NCBI GenBank assembly: GCA_900708905.1
Contig: CAADRB010000020.1
Coordinates: 332,803 to 396,802, forward strand
Source: Hymenolepis diminuta
Lineage: Eukaryota; Platyhelminthes; Cestoda; Cyclophyllidea; Hymenolepididae
Reading direction: 5' to 3'
Length of the DNA: 64,000 bases
The notes beneath the pieces were generated by a model that did not search any database, was not told where the DNA came from, and saw nothing but the letters and a program-made list of their open reading frames with translations. The position numbers and the translations under genes are program-made. This document shows positions 1 through 10,976 of the stretch, one piece after another. Every line of letters starts with the position of its first letter. Positions within the stretch are counted from its first letter, which is position 1.

Positions 1-195
1 GAGTCGATCAAATAAGATGTACCGGAGTTTCGATCTTGAAAGAAAAGGCGGTTACCTGAATACCCACAAACAATTTCCGCTGCTACTGTCGAGCTTGCTC
101 GTCTCCCAACTAGGTCTGGAATTGACAGGGTAATAACCAGTGGGGTGCCGAATTACCGTATCTGCGGTGATACCTGAAAATATTATTTTCTCTGC
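1..195 (-). pseudogene. Retrotransposon zinc knuckle and protease N-terminus, truncated by window edge
   Basis: One minus-strand frame reads FRYHRRYGNSAPHW then LLPCQF, which aligns with the CWYHRRFGDKARxCxxPC knuckle of CsRn1-family Gag. Two of the four zinc ligands are lost: the first Cys is Phe and the second Cys is Trp, while His and the last Cys remain. After a frameshift, another frame reads LFFQDRNSGTSYLID and stops at the window edge just at the position of the aspartic protease D-[ST]-G motif. The rest of pol, if present, lies to the left of this window. Confidence 0.6.
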
Positions 196-344
196 TTTGA
201 TATTTTCTGGATTATAAAACATGTCTGGATTAAGAACGCCTGCGTCTATTGAGTGGACAACTGTGTAGTTGATTTTTCTGCAGAGTTAGAGTATCAATAT
301 TTACCTCCGATCTTAGCATGTGCTCCTTCCAAGCCGCTGTTAGT

Positions 345-760
345 TCATTTTTGGAAGAGGTAGGGTGTAGGGTATGGGGGATCTCCTCAATTCTTGGATG
401 TGTGCATTTTTGTTTATATTGCCTGCCATTTCTGACAGTGATAATACCGGTTTAGTTTTGAGTACATTTGTTAGGATAGGCAGTATATACGAAGAGAGTT
501 TTTAAACATAATAGGTCCCAAAATTATGTATCGAACAATTCTCTGGGTGCAAGCAGTTTTATCTCATTAAGCAATGCAATCACCCTGAAATTTCCAACGC
601 ATTCCTGTTGAAGTAACTTCTGTACTCGCTCGGCTACGGATGGTTGGGTAGGTTGTAAGAGAGCAGTTTTAAGATCGTCATAGGGATTTAGAGAAGGTTT
701 TTTGGATGATATTTGCGAACTGGACGATGAGAGATGATGAGATGGTTTCGATAAGGACAT
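345..760 (-). pseudogene. Retrotransposon gag remnant
   Basis: The first segment (760-527) starts at an ATG and contains NPYDDLKTALLQPTQPSVAE followed by a leucine-rich stretch ending in LLNEIKLLAP. This matches the typical 'DPYDxLKxxLLxRTxxSExxRLQxLL' core of CsRn1/gypsy-type Gag. After a +1 frameshift near 525 the next segment continues with FKNSLRILPILTNVLKTKPV and then LSLSEMAGNIN, matching the family's 'LFLxRLPxxVxxxL...LSLDxLAExADxI' region. The N-terminal part of a normal Gag is missing: a Ser-rich stretch runs directly into the NPYDDLK core, which suggests an internal deletion. In situ stops show it is not functional. Confidence 0.65.
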
Positions 761-941
761 GGAATCTGTTAATTTGACTCTTTATGTTGTTATCCCTGAA
801 ATGGGATTCTAATGTCAAAATAGGCCTGAGGCATGTTCTGGTAAAAGTTTAAAAAGGCTTGCTAGATTGATCAGACGTCGTTTTCTTATTATCCAGAGCG
901 ATCGAGTGCTTTCAGGGTTACCAATTTGTTGGGGACTAGTA

Positions 942-2917
942 TTAACAGCTTGCAGCTACGGCTGATGCAAAGTGCTTCTACAAACAGCGGACAATCATAG
1001 TTTCAATCACGTCACTGCCCAAACAGAAGAGGGACATATGGACAAGGTACAAAGGCCGGAAAGGAAAACGTTTGATCCAGTTCAAGAGATCATCGTAAAA
1101 GAAATGAGTGAAACTTTACTATCGTCAACATTTTTACTTTCAGATTCCATAGAAAAATTCAGAAAGCATATAGTTAAACGGAATAAGATTAATTAAGTAA
1201 AGATTGAAAAAATAACATGAGGTCATTTTTTAAAAGTTAGATCAGTCAAATATAAGCGAAAGAAATATTTAAAGAAAAGATACCTGAGATGTTTTGTTAA
1301 TTTGGTTTAATCACCGAAGGTGTCTTACAATTAGGTTCAGTAGATATATTCTATTATTTTTCCGGGGGAAAAAAGGTTAAAATCTACCTATTTCCTACGT
1401 AATTTCAGAAAATTCTTTACCTATGTCACCTATGTCACGCTGATTTTCATCATTGAAAAATCTTGACTAATCCCTATTAGACCCATCAGTCAGCGTCCTT
1501 CTCTATAGTGAAAAAACGTGTGCAGCAAATAGTAATTTCACCCCCTCTGTTGTTGTACTTTATTGTTATTCATACTCATACACTTGACCAGTCCTTTATA
1601 TTCTGTCAGTGGCCTATTTGAAGTTCATCACCTTGAGCTCCACCGGGTAGGTGTGTGGACGTGACAGAGCAGAGTGCAGAACTAGGCCAGAGTTTGTTTT
1701 ACTCATTAAAATCTAAGAGAGAGAGACTAAACAGATAAGCGCCACTATCCTCTCACAACACCTACTCACATCAAGCTCTATCCTCACTTGATAAAAGACA
1801 TGCTCCTGATGAATAACGCAGAACAGAAATGCATCATTCATCCGTCCGTTTGAGAGAATGAACACTATGAGAGTTTAAAGAATGCATCTTTATAATAATC
1901 CATAAATACATAAGTTACTCGTTTACAGAAATATCCAACTAAACATCTCTTTAGTGTGCATTAATTTTGAACTGAGTAAACCTTGAAGTTCTGAGAAATT
2001 TATTTCGCATTTTAAGAAGATATCTCTAAGAAATATTCCGCGAGGAGATATTTATTTAATCTCCAGTTATGTCAAAGAATTATAGCTTCATAGGAACTAT
2101 GATCGATGATTTTTCTCCATACTCAGTGATTTAAGATCCACTGGCAAACCTCATTATTTATTGCCCACCTATTATGATTCACAAAAAGGTTTATCTATCA
2201 TATGGGGTAGCACTTTACGATTGCGGTCGTCCTGATCAGAAGTAGAAAGTGCCAATCATATGTCACAACACTAATGACGCTGTGAACAAATTACCTCCAC
2301 TTGTGATGTTGATAACACTTTTAATCACTGAAAAATAAAAATAAACTAAACTGAGTAAAAGTTTAAAACTTGTATATGATTTCCATATTTTCTAATTAAA
2401 AAGTAGGTGTGAGTGGAAATGTTTAGCAAAAATAATCAACTGTGTTGAGTAGTAGGAATTTGCATGGGAGTAAAGTGCCATAGTAGTAGTACAAAGAGAC
2501 AGGAAAGTCGGAAAGAAGACGCCTATACGAAAGCAAGCAGGTTTAAATGATGAAATATAGTCTCAAATTAAACCAATAACCATCTGTGAGTGTCTAAATG
2601 GGGTTAGGAAGAGTTCTCATAGAACACTAAAGAATTCTCTAATGTGCATGGCAGTCACAAGAGTGATGTGAAAAGAGAGTGGTTTGGAAATCATTTGGAA
2701 AAATTCCACCCGGAACGATGATAAGAAAAATTTTAATATTTTGAAGGGAAATTGTAATGCCAACGTCCTAGTGATTTCACAGCCCAGAGGTAGTAAGGCT
2801 TTGCTTCTCCATTACCTTGGTTGAATTGCTTAGATGCTATCCATGATTAAAACTTCTAATTTTTTGCTTTGTCATGGATAAAAATAATAAAAAAGCTTAA
2901 TTTGAATTATGACTTAC
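942..2917. other. Intron sequence with no supported gene
   Basis: This is probably intron of the NMDA receptor gene, starting with the gtaagt donor at 2917-2912, plus the undefined body of the gypsy LTR at its left. A GC-elevated patch lies at about 1640-1830. The only reading frame of note (972-1196, plus) resembles no protein I know. I could not find the next receptor exon (S2 region) on the minus strand here. Confidence 0.5.
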
Positions 2918-3382
2918 CCTGGGATCATCGATTCCAGAGATGGAAGCTTCAGGTCGATCTAGTACAAGAAACGCTGCCAGATTAGCCGTGTACGATGCGA
3001 CGATAATCATTGCAAACCCAGCCCACACCATTCCAAGAGCTCTTGTAGAAAAAGCCTTTGGGGTCTCATCTCCTATTCCCGAATTCAGTAGTATACCCCA
3101 GGTGAACCACATTGAGGAGCTCAAGTTAAATTCCTCATCGTATTTCGGCTTCACCACTTCCTCATTTTCCCGACTGCTCTCAACAACAATGTTGTTGTTG
3201 TTTGGTGGAGAAGTATTATTTGTTGCCTGTTCACGCTCTTTACGGTGCAATACACGAATGGCTGAGTAGCGATCGAGGAGATAGAGGAAAAGAGCCACAA
3301 CGTGAACTGATACTCCAACAAGAACCCAGAGAGTACTTTCGAAGGGCTGAAGGAATGAAGCCAAATTGGATTTGAACCTTTC
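2918..3382 (-). CDS. Nmdar1: NMDA receptor subunit 1 exon: M1, pore loop M2, M3
   Basis: This exon encodes the channel core of the obligatory glycine-binding subunit of NMDA-type glutamate receptors, a Ca2+-permeable synaptic channel in the plasma membrane. It is 465 nt (155 codons), phase 0 at both ends. It is bounded by acceptor ttcgttttag at its 5' side (3383-3392) and donor gtaagt at 2917-2912. It begins [16 protein letters not shown], then M1 (residues about 17-36). M2 (88-106, [12 protein letters not shown]) keeps the GluN1 N-site asparagine at residue 100. M3 (about 117-141) carries the signature SYTANLAAF, and the exon ends in SGIDDPR. GluN1 rather than GluN2 is indicated by LLNSGIG and FLVLDRPE. 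The M1-M2 loop (about 39-86) is roughly 27 residues longer than in fly or human GluN1 and rich in Asn and Glu. The exon joins in frame to 9307-9620. Confidence 0.95.
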
Positions 3383-6300
3383 CTAAAACGAATAAAATGA
3401 ATGTATGAACTTTTGATTCTCATCTTAGGCAAAAGTTACATTTTAGAGCCTCTCTGATGAGGAACTACCACTCTTCGGTGACCAATTTGAAACCAAATAG
3501 TTTTTTATGCCTTTCACGGTGTTTGCAGATGAATATCAATCCGTAACCTCTGAATTCTCAGACATGCATTTTAACTGCCTAACTATTTTTCCTTGCGACT
3601 GCTACTCTTTGTCTCTACTGTTGTCCATAATAAAAGCATTTGAAAATCAGCATTTTTAAATTTATTTTTAAAAGGTGAGCATTATTTACAATTCCATTCA
3701 AACGCATCTACTTTCAGATGTCATCTTGATAGGGTAAAGGAATGAATAGCTTATAAAATTAGTTTTATTTATAATTCCGGTTAGAAAAAATAAAATCTTG
3801 TGGGAAAAACATGATAAACTCCCTGCCAGATAACGATTTCAGGCATCAGTCTGAATTTTTTCTGAGAGCAGATAGTGGTCCCTTTCTTATTAATTGTCAA
3901 TGATTTTCCCGACTCCATATTAGTTTATGCTCCAGGGTTGTCTGGACGGTGCAACTAACCGGAAACCTCATGAAAGGAGTAAATAAATAATATTTTATTA
4001 TTTTTCCACTTAAGGACCTCCACACCGTCGATGCAGTTTATCAACCGTTAGGGTTACAACGTTAACTTTTACGTTCGCATATTTTGGCCCTAACGTTGAC
4101 CTAGATATTTGCTTATTCATTCCAATTAATATTTATCTTGAAGGAAACTCACTAAATATGATTTGCGCACTATGATTTTGCGTTAATTTGGTAAATTCCT
4201 ATTTTCTTCGATAAAGTCAATTAAATCGGATGGCAGCAAATTACAATATATGATTTGAAATTGACTGACTTTGGCAAAACCAAATAGAAACATACTCTGT
4301 TTTGAAAATAATTCCCAAATAAACTAAAGCTTGATTGTTTGATTATTGATTATTTTGAGCTATAATCTTCTTTACTGAGACTAAAAACATTAAATAGAAC
4401 TCATCTTTAGAGAACTGTCTCCTTTATTATCTATTGTCCTTATGGTAATATTATATGGTTTCTTTTGAACAAGTCCGTTTTGGTAGGCTTCCCATTTAAA
4501 ATTAATTGATCAAATACATCTCCATTGTGATAATATTAACTTACTTTCAGGATGGATCAATCAACTTACCATTCCCAATGGTATTTCTTTCAGGTCAAAG
4601 GAAGTTTTCTTTTTCTATTGCACAAACTTTGCCTCACGAGGTTAAAATAAGGTTAAGGAGATTCAGGAAATCAATTGACAGATTTTAACCAACCCCTGCT
4701 TGCAAGATAATTTGAAATGTAAAATCTTAGGAAAACCTAAGAAGAAAAGAAGATAAAGAGCCTCGATTTCCTTTTGGAATATATAGGACGATTTGTAAAA
4801 AATTTCCAAGCCTATGAAGGAAAGTGTTTACCACATTTGAATTGAGTTGAGGATATTCTTATGAGGAACTCGCATTCTTCGATCTATTAATCAGTGACAA
4901 TTTCCATCGTTGAATGTACATAGATTAGCATCAGTCTTTTGACTTGATAGATAGCTATTTAAGTCATTGAAGTCATTGATAGAAGACCATATCGATTTTG
5001 ACAAGCAAACAGATAAATCAGTAACTTTTCTCATTATACGAATTCCACTCCAAATAGTACTATTAAGTCGTAAAATTATGGCGCTGATAAATGACCAATG
5101 AGCTATTTAATGAAAATGCACTTTACTGTGATGCGCACTGACAGCGAATAGAATACAACTAATTTATTTTATTTTATTTGAACAAGTAAGGAAACATTGT
5201 TCCAGTAAAATATACTGTGGGGGCGGGAGGAAGGTAATGGTGGGGATTCTGCTCTCTAAGCCGGGTTCTTTATGTAACATGTGTTGGTGCCTCTTTGTCT
5301 TAATCATCTTCGCTCGATTTGAACTCAGTTGGTCAGATGCTAACTCCAATGTATGTTATTTTTCAAGAGCGAAAAATTGCATTCACTCAATCCCGCATTT
5401 CACCATTCAAATCAAATTTTTCCAATAATAATAAAAATTGTACATTTGAATGTAACTAAATTTATGAGGCTGGGGTTGTAATGGTCATCGTTATTTTTAG
5501 CTGTCTAGAGTCTGGTTGTCATGTAAGTTAAGATATTCAGTTTGTTAAATTCAAATATTAGCTGTGCGTTAACAACTATTGGACGGTGAAACGGCCTTAA
5601 TTTTTTATGACACTTAAGATTAACTTCAGCTTAGTTTTATCTACCCGATCAAACTGAGAATATTTACTGTGGAGGCACCCTCTTTTACTTATTGGAAATT
5701 AATAACAATGATAAAATCGCCATATGCTGTAATCTTCTTTCACTAAATGTCAAACCTTTCGGTGTATAATAACACCAACAGACGTTTTAATCTTTATCAA
5801 TATATATGTCGCCAGATTTGCAGTTGTAATTCAGGAAATTATTTTGAATATATCTGCTACACACTAGACCCTATGTAAGACTTCAGAAAATGCGCCCTAG
5901 TATCATTGGGAAGGATAATATGATAGATTTATAGTTTGCGTGACTGCGACTTTGAAGCATATTGGGAGCAGATGGTAGAAGATAAAATTTTTAGTCGCCT
6001 TTTTACCCGTTTATGCTGCTAAAATTTAAGGTATAGGGTCTCAATTCAGGCCTGGTTGATTCAGAGTAAGATTACAAATAAAGTTCAATTTGTAATAATA
6101 ATAATACCTACAGGGTTAATAAGAGCTTGTAGAAATCGTGTTTCTCAATGATACCCCACCTATATGCAAAATTAGTGGTGATAAATACGTTCCTTAATAA
6201 TTTAAAAAAACATTGTTGCCTTTAAGATTGACTCCAAGATGATTCTTTTAATATTTAATGTTATCAAATCGTGCCATAATGTCCATTATTCATGGGAAAT

Positions 6301-9300
6301 ATCTGATTAAGAAGAAGAGCAAACGAATTCAACAAGGTATTAAAAAGGGAGATGGAGTCACGAGGAGGCATGATCTTAAAAGGAGTACAATTCACTTTGT
6401 AGCATCCTAATGTTTATTGTTCATGAATTCATTCTCAGATTCTGTCCACAGTACAGAGAGCATACTGACCGATTTATCTTATTTATTTGTATTCAGTATT
6501 GTTTTGTTAGGGTCAGGAGCCAGTAGAGAAGACTAGCAGTACATTTTTAACACGACGGTATTCACTAGAATTCACAGAGATATATCTCTATCATATAAAT
6601 TAGTAATTAGTAAATTTCTCCACTGACTTTATACAATATTACCAAATTTTATCCTTTATTTCTTATTACTAATAATATTTTATAAATATTATAAAATTTA
6701 TAATAATTTTACTAAAGATATGTAAAATTACAGTTCTTGTTGTTCATTCGCGGCAGTCTTATTTCGAAAAACAGAAAAATGAACAGAAGCAGTTCTATAG
6801 CATCACTGCAAAAAGATTAAAAATGATTTCACATTTATTTAAACATTTAATTTTATCCAATTAAAAGGCATAATCCTTTTTTCCCGTTAAATAGAAATTT
6901 ATTTAATCAGATATTAATTAATCAATTAGAGATTTTAAAATTTCGCTTTAGATAACAATAAATTTCACTCCAGTCTTAAAGTGTCACCCGTTTATGTATT
7001 AGTGATATAACAGATAACCACAAATGTTTGGAGGAAACAATTGCAAGATTCATTAAAACATGCAGGGCTTGAAATATCAAGATCAAAACTGCATGAATGA
7101 ATAAAGGACCACATTTTAAACCATAGACGCTCCAGAATGAGGCATTACATCATTGAAGAATTATACCCTTAGATGCAGCATAGATAACAAGTGTCTTGGA
7201 ATTAAGTATAACTAAAACGACAAGGAGACACAAATTTTTATTTGCCTCTCAGCTCAGCTAATCAGATCTTTAAAGCTATGTAGTTCTTGTCCGAATCGTA
7301 TTGTACTATTAGATAGATCAGTTGATAGATTTACAGTTGCTGAATTTATTAATCGGGTTCGGTGATGTAAATAGATTTGGCATACAATAATGATATGTTC
7401 TTTCTTTTTTATTAACTTGGACTCTATTTTAGATGCCGATATTATTTACTTTACGAACGGTTACTATGTCAGTGATGCAATCTTTGCAGATTTGATGAAT
7501 TTTTATTATCATCTTTAAACACTTCCTTAAAATAAAGTCCCACGGCCTTGATATTTCCTAGAATGTTAATATAAATTCAATTCATTTCAGTCCTCGCTTT
7601 AAATTTATATAAATATTTTAGGGATTACATTTTTTAAGTTCATTAAAAAATTCTATTATTTTCCTGAATTGTGAAATCGTAAAATGATGGGAAATTACCA
7701 TTGAACTCGATAAAATTTTATGTTTATCTAAGAGTGGAGAAAGTCTAGATATGTCTGTAGAACATAGATGTGGAACAAAATTCATAAAGATGTCTGCTCA
7801 TGTTGAAATTTTGTGTCTAGTATCCAGGACTTTGTAGGAAGGAGAGAGAGAGAGATTTGGGACAGCTGAAGATTATTCAGACGGATACAATAGATTGAGT
7901 GATGATGACTAAACATTGAATGACAGTGGCACATCAGTGATTATGGGAACACATTTGCTTGGAGCATGTTTATTGCTTTTGTTCATCGGTATGGATTCAA
8001 ACCACACTCATGCTTGTCGTGTGATTGAAATGTCCACACAATGGTTGATTCTTATTTCACAGTGTAAAGGTTTTAATTAAAGAAAGAAATGGAAAATGCT
8101 GTCCTTCAATTTGGATTAGGTTAGTAGTTGGTGAGAGCGAATAATAAAACAGACTCCTAAACCCTTTGATGGCCATGAAAAAACAGCCATATTTCACAAT
8201 TTCTAATTATTGGTAAACATTTAAAACGTCGGATTACAGGTTCACACACTTCCGAAAACCCTTCATATTTTAGGAGTGAAACAAAGTATTATGTCGCCAT
8301 CACGTACTTAAAACCTGTTATAAAACATTCACACTGATCTTTAATAATTACATTTAAATTAAAATCGTTTTCGAGCTTGAAATATCTCAGTCTTCTATTT
8401 AATTTGTGTCAACTTATCTAATCATGACAACTAAAATAACGAACTGAAGTTTCCACATTTTATCCATACAAAAATTGATATCTAAATTCTAAACTATACA
8501 AACGGTTTATTTTATGACCATAAAAAGACCTTCAAGGCCTCTAAAATTGTATTTTTTGTTTGAGTAATTCGAATGCAAATTAAACTGCACTCTTAAAGCC
8601 TAAAACTGAACTAAATAAAAATCAGTTTCAGCCTCGTTTATATATCCGAAGTTATTTCAAAGTTATATTGCACATTGCCTAAGCTAGACAAGTAACAAAA
8701 TATTTTTCGATTCCTATCTTAATTTTCTCTGAAATTTACAAACGATACTATGTAATTTCTTAATCTGGTAAATAAGGACTCCGGTTATTTTTTCAAAACT
8801 ACAGTGTTGAAAGATTACTTCAAAAGAGCAAATTGGAAATAGGTTATTTTACGAAAAGCACAAAGGGGAAAATAATTTGAATGTTTTTCGGCTTAAGCAT
8901 TCTATATGACATCAAGTAATTACGTCCATTTCGTCCTTAGTTTTCTTGAAAATCATAGTGATTGGGAGTTTTGTTAGCCAAATCTTAGTTTGACCTACCT
9001 TCAGAAGGTTGTCTGCTCGAACGTTTTTTAAGTCAAGGATTACGACCAGTTTTCCTCCAAATCAATTAAAATTTTACTCATTTTCGCATCCTAAAGATGA
9101 TTTTACACATGATTGACGATTACAAATTTCTTGGATCATGAAACAGTGATCAATGCCTATGGTTCACAGCTTATTATTTCCAATTTACACTTCTGTATTA
9201 ACACCGGTTAGCCATTTGCAAATAGCTCTTGAGACCGCTATAATTTTGTAATAGATTAATTAGCTTTTTGATGCGAGCTGAACTTGATCCGAGAATCTTA

Positions 9301-9306
9301 ACCCAC
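3383..9306 (-). other. Intron of the NMDA receptor subunit 1 gene
   Basis: About 5.9 kb between the two recognised exons. The donor is gtgggt (9306-9301) after the Lys-Arg codons, and the acceptor is ttttag before the Glu codon at 3382. The joined reading [15 protein letters not shown] matches the continuous GluN1 sequence at this place, which fixes both splice sites in phase 0. Inside I see only AT-rich sequence with short repeats, for example a near-palindromic AT block at 6655-6720 and a GA run at 7839-7854. There is no supported gene. Confidence 0.8.
6677..6697. repeat. Perfect AT-rich inverted repeat, 9-bp arms
   Basis: Arms ATTTTATAA (6677-6685) and TTATAAAAT (6689-6697) are exact reverse complements around a 3-nt spacer, inside a strongly A+T stretch of the receptor intron. 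Such sequence is likely to arise by chance in DNA this AT-rich. Confidence 0.5.
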
Positions 9307-9620
9307 CCTCTTAACAAGAATTGTCATCCCCAAGTATTTGAAGGGCTTTGTGAACTCCAAAATGGTGACCCGTTCAGGAGTGATTGTCATTGGCGCAACA
9401 GAGAGGTCCGCCATGCCTGTTGTCAACTCTCCAACAATACCTGACCAGACTTTTGTCTCATTCATCGCATTGAACAACTCCTCCCCCATCTGTCCATCAC
9501 CGACCATATGCAATTCATATGTGAAGGACGTCGCATTCTCGTGAGGACCTGACGGTCGGTTTGCCAGATGTCTTAGAAGATCAATGCAATAGCCATAGCA
9601 ACAGTATTCAGTCACTTTGC
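9307..9620 (-). CDS. Nmdar1: NMDA receptor subunit 1 exon: S1 part of the glycine-binding domain
   Basis: A 314-nt exon flanked by acceptor ccttccttttag (9632-9621) and donor gtgggt (9306-9301). It starts with the last two bases of a split codon and then encodes 104 residues. The sequence reads KVTEYCCYGYCIDLL, the conserved start of S1 in GluN1, and later MADLSVAPMTITPERVTILE and then FTKPFKYLGMTILVKR. The residues known from vertebrate GluN1 to contact glycine through the Pro-x-Thr and the Arg five residues later are kept with the same spacing (PMTITPER). The position equivalent to vertebrate Phe484 appears to be Met (DGQMG against DGKFG); this is read by eye from remembered homologues and needs an alignment. 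The exon upstream (ligand-binding start and amino-terminal domain) was not located. Confidence 0.93.
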
Positions 9621-10976
9621 CTAAAAGGAAGGCAAGACGCATTATTAAAATTAACCATTAAAATCAAATTCCGACAACAAATATAATCTAATGAATTACT
9701 TTAATGTTTAATAGCAGGGCTTCTCGAGACAAAATATTCAAAATTTATTCTTTCTGATTTTTAGAAAAATTAAATCTAAATTAAAACACATTCTACAATC
9801 ATTAAAGTATTCTGTGCCGCAAGTTAAGTTTTCAATTAAAAATGCGAAAAAGCTCTCGTTTATAATAAATAAAACCGATCAATGAAATGCGGAGGCTTCA
9901 GTCAACCAGCTGATTTTCACTAAAAGCTAAAATGTCCGAGCATATGGTACGTGCAACTCGATAATATCCGTGCGTATTTTACATTACTGAACATTCTGAA
10001 GCTATTTAAATAGTCGCTTTTTCAAATGATTTGGCTCAAGCGAGACTGAATAGAGGGTTTTCCTTTCACGATGAAGTAGCAAGTAATCGTGCTTTTCATA
10101 TAGCTCAACCGTCTTTTTGAGAGAACCCAGAGCCATGATGACTAAGCATTAGGAGTATTAGAGATGCGCATTTTTGGAATCGCAAGAAAATATTTTGACT
10201 TTTCCAGCTGAAAAAAACAAGACTAGAAGAAACAAAGCTTTAGATTCTTCTAATCAGAGCGGAAAACAACAAAATAGATCATCGTTAGGTAAGTTTTATT
10301 TGAGCTTTCTTTTAGCGCAAGAGTTTATTGCGGTAATCTAACGTTGGCAGACATCATAAAACTAGACGGAGCAAATTTAGATTTTATCGGAGTCGTAATA
10401 TATGAGCGAGATCTCTAAGTGGATGGACGGTGAAATATTTGTAGTTATTTATTTTCGTGAATAAAATATGCGTGAATGCAAATACAAAATGCCTTATTCT
10501 TACACGTATTAAAGGAGAAAGTTACATCTTTTTGTTACGGAAAAACATTAAAACCATGAGAACAGTGAAAACGATCAAATAAGTGGCAGAGAAGAAGCAA
10601 AGAAAAAACCATGATATAAAGGGAGTATTCTTAAAATATAATACTGTATTGATAATGGCTAATATTCACAACATATGTGCTAAGTTCAAATTTCAAAAAT
10701 TGATCCCTCGGACATGAATGCGTTCATGTTCATGGCCACCATAGCTTAAAAACCACTTGATTGAATTATGTGATGGTTCAACTCGCATTGAACAAGTTGT
10801 CCCCTTATAGTTAAGAGTTAAATTCTTTATAGTTACAGTTAAGTTAAATTCTTCACTATTAGTCTTAACAACCTTGTTTTAATTAAATGCATGAAAAGTA
10901 TCACTATTTAAAAATAGCTATTTAGAAAATTGAATGTTAAGAAACTGCTATTCGAAATCTGTGGATGCTATTATAT
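9621..10976. other. Non-coding, probably intron of the NMDA receptor gene
   Basis: AT-rich sequence between the S1 exon and the mariner element. It should contain receptor intron because the S1 exon begins at a splice acceptor. I see no recognisable exon, RNA gene or element in it. Confidence 0.4.

Larger units (their letters stand above)
1..927 (-). mobile_element. Decayed Ty3/gypsy retrotransposon (CsRn1-like), LTR edge to start of protease
   Basis: Reading leftwards on the minus strand, the parts appear in retrotransposon order. First comes an LTR-like end (ACTAGTCCCCAACA, 941-927), then a primer-binding-site-like TGGTAACCCTGAAAGC at 923-908, close to the tRNA-Trp-type site of CsRn1-family elements. 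Then come gag remnants (760-345), a broken zinc knuckle (about 195-130) and a protease start that reads NRLFFQDRNSGTSYLID and reaches position 1. Several frameshifts and stops separate these pieces, so the copy is dead. It lies on the same strand as the NMDA receptor gene, inside the intron after its 2918-3382 exon. The far end of the LTR (above 941) could not be placed. The family assignment is by recognition of motifs, not by a search. Confidence 0.7.

Noticed and set aside
2940..3269. Plus-strand open frame of 109 codons
   Set aside because: It is the antisense shadow of the NMDA receptor M1-M3 exon.
3449..4890. Shared word TGAGGAACT..CA.TCTTCG at about 3459 and 4860
   Set aside because: The match does not extend beyond about 20 bp, so it is not enough to call a repeat.
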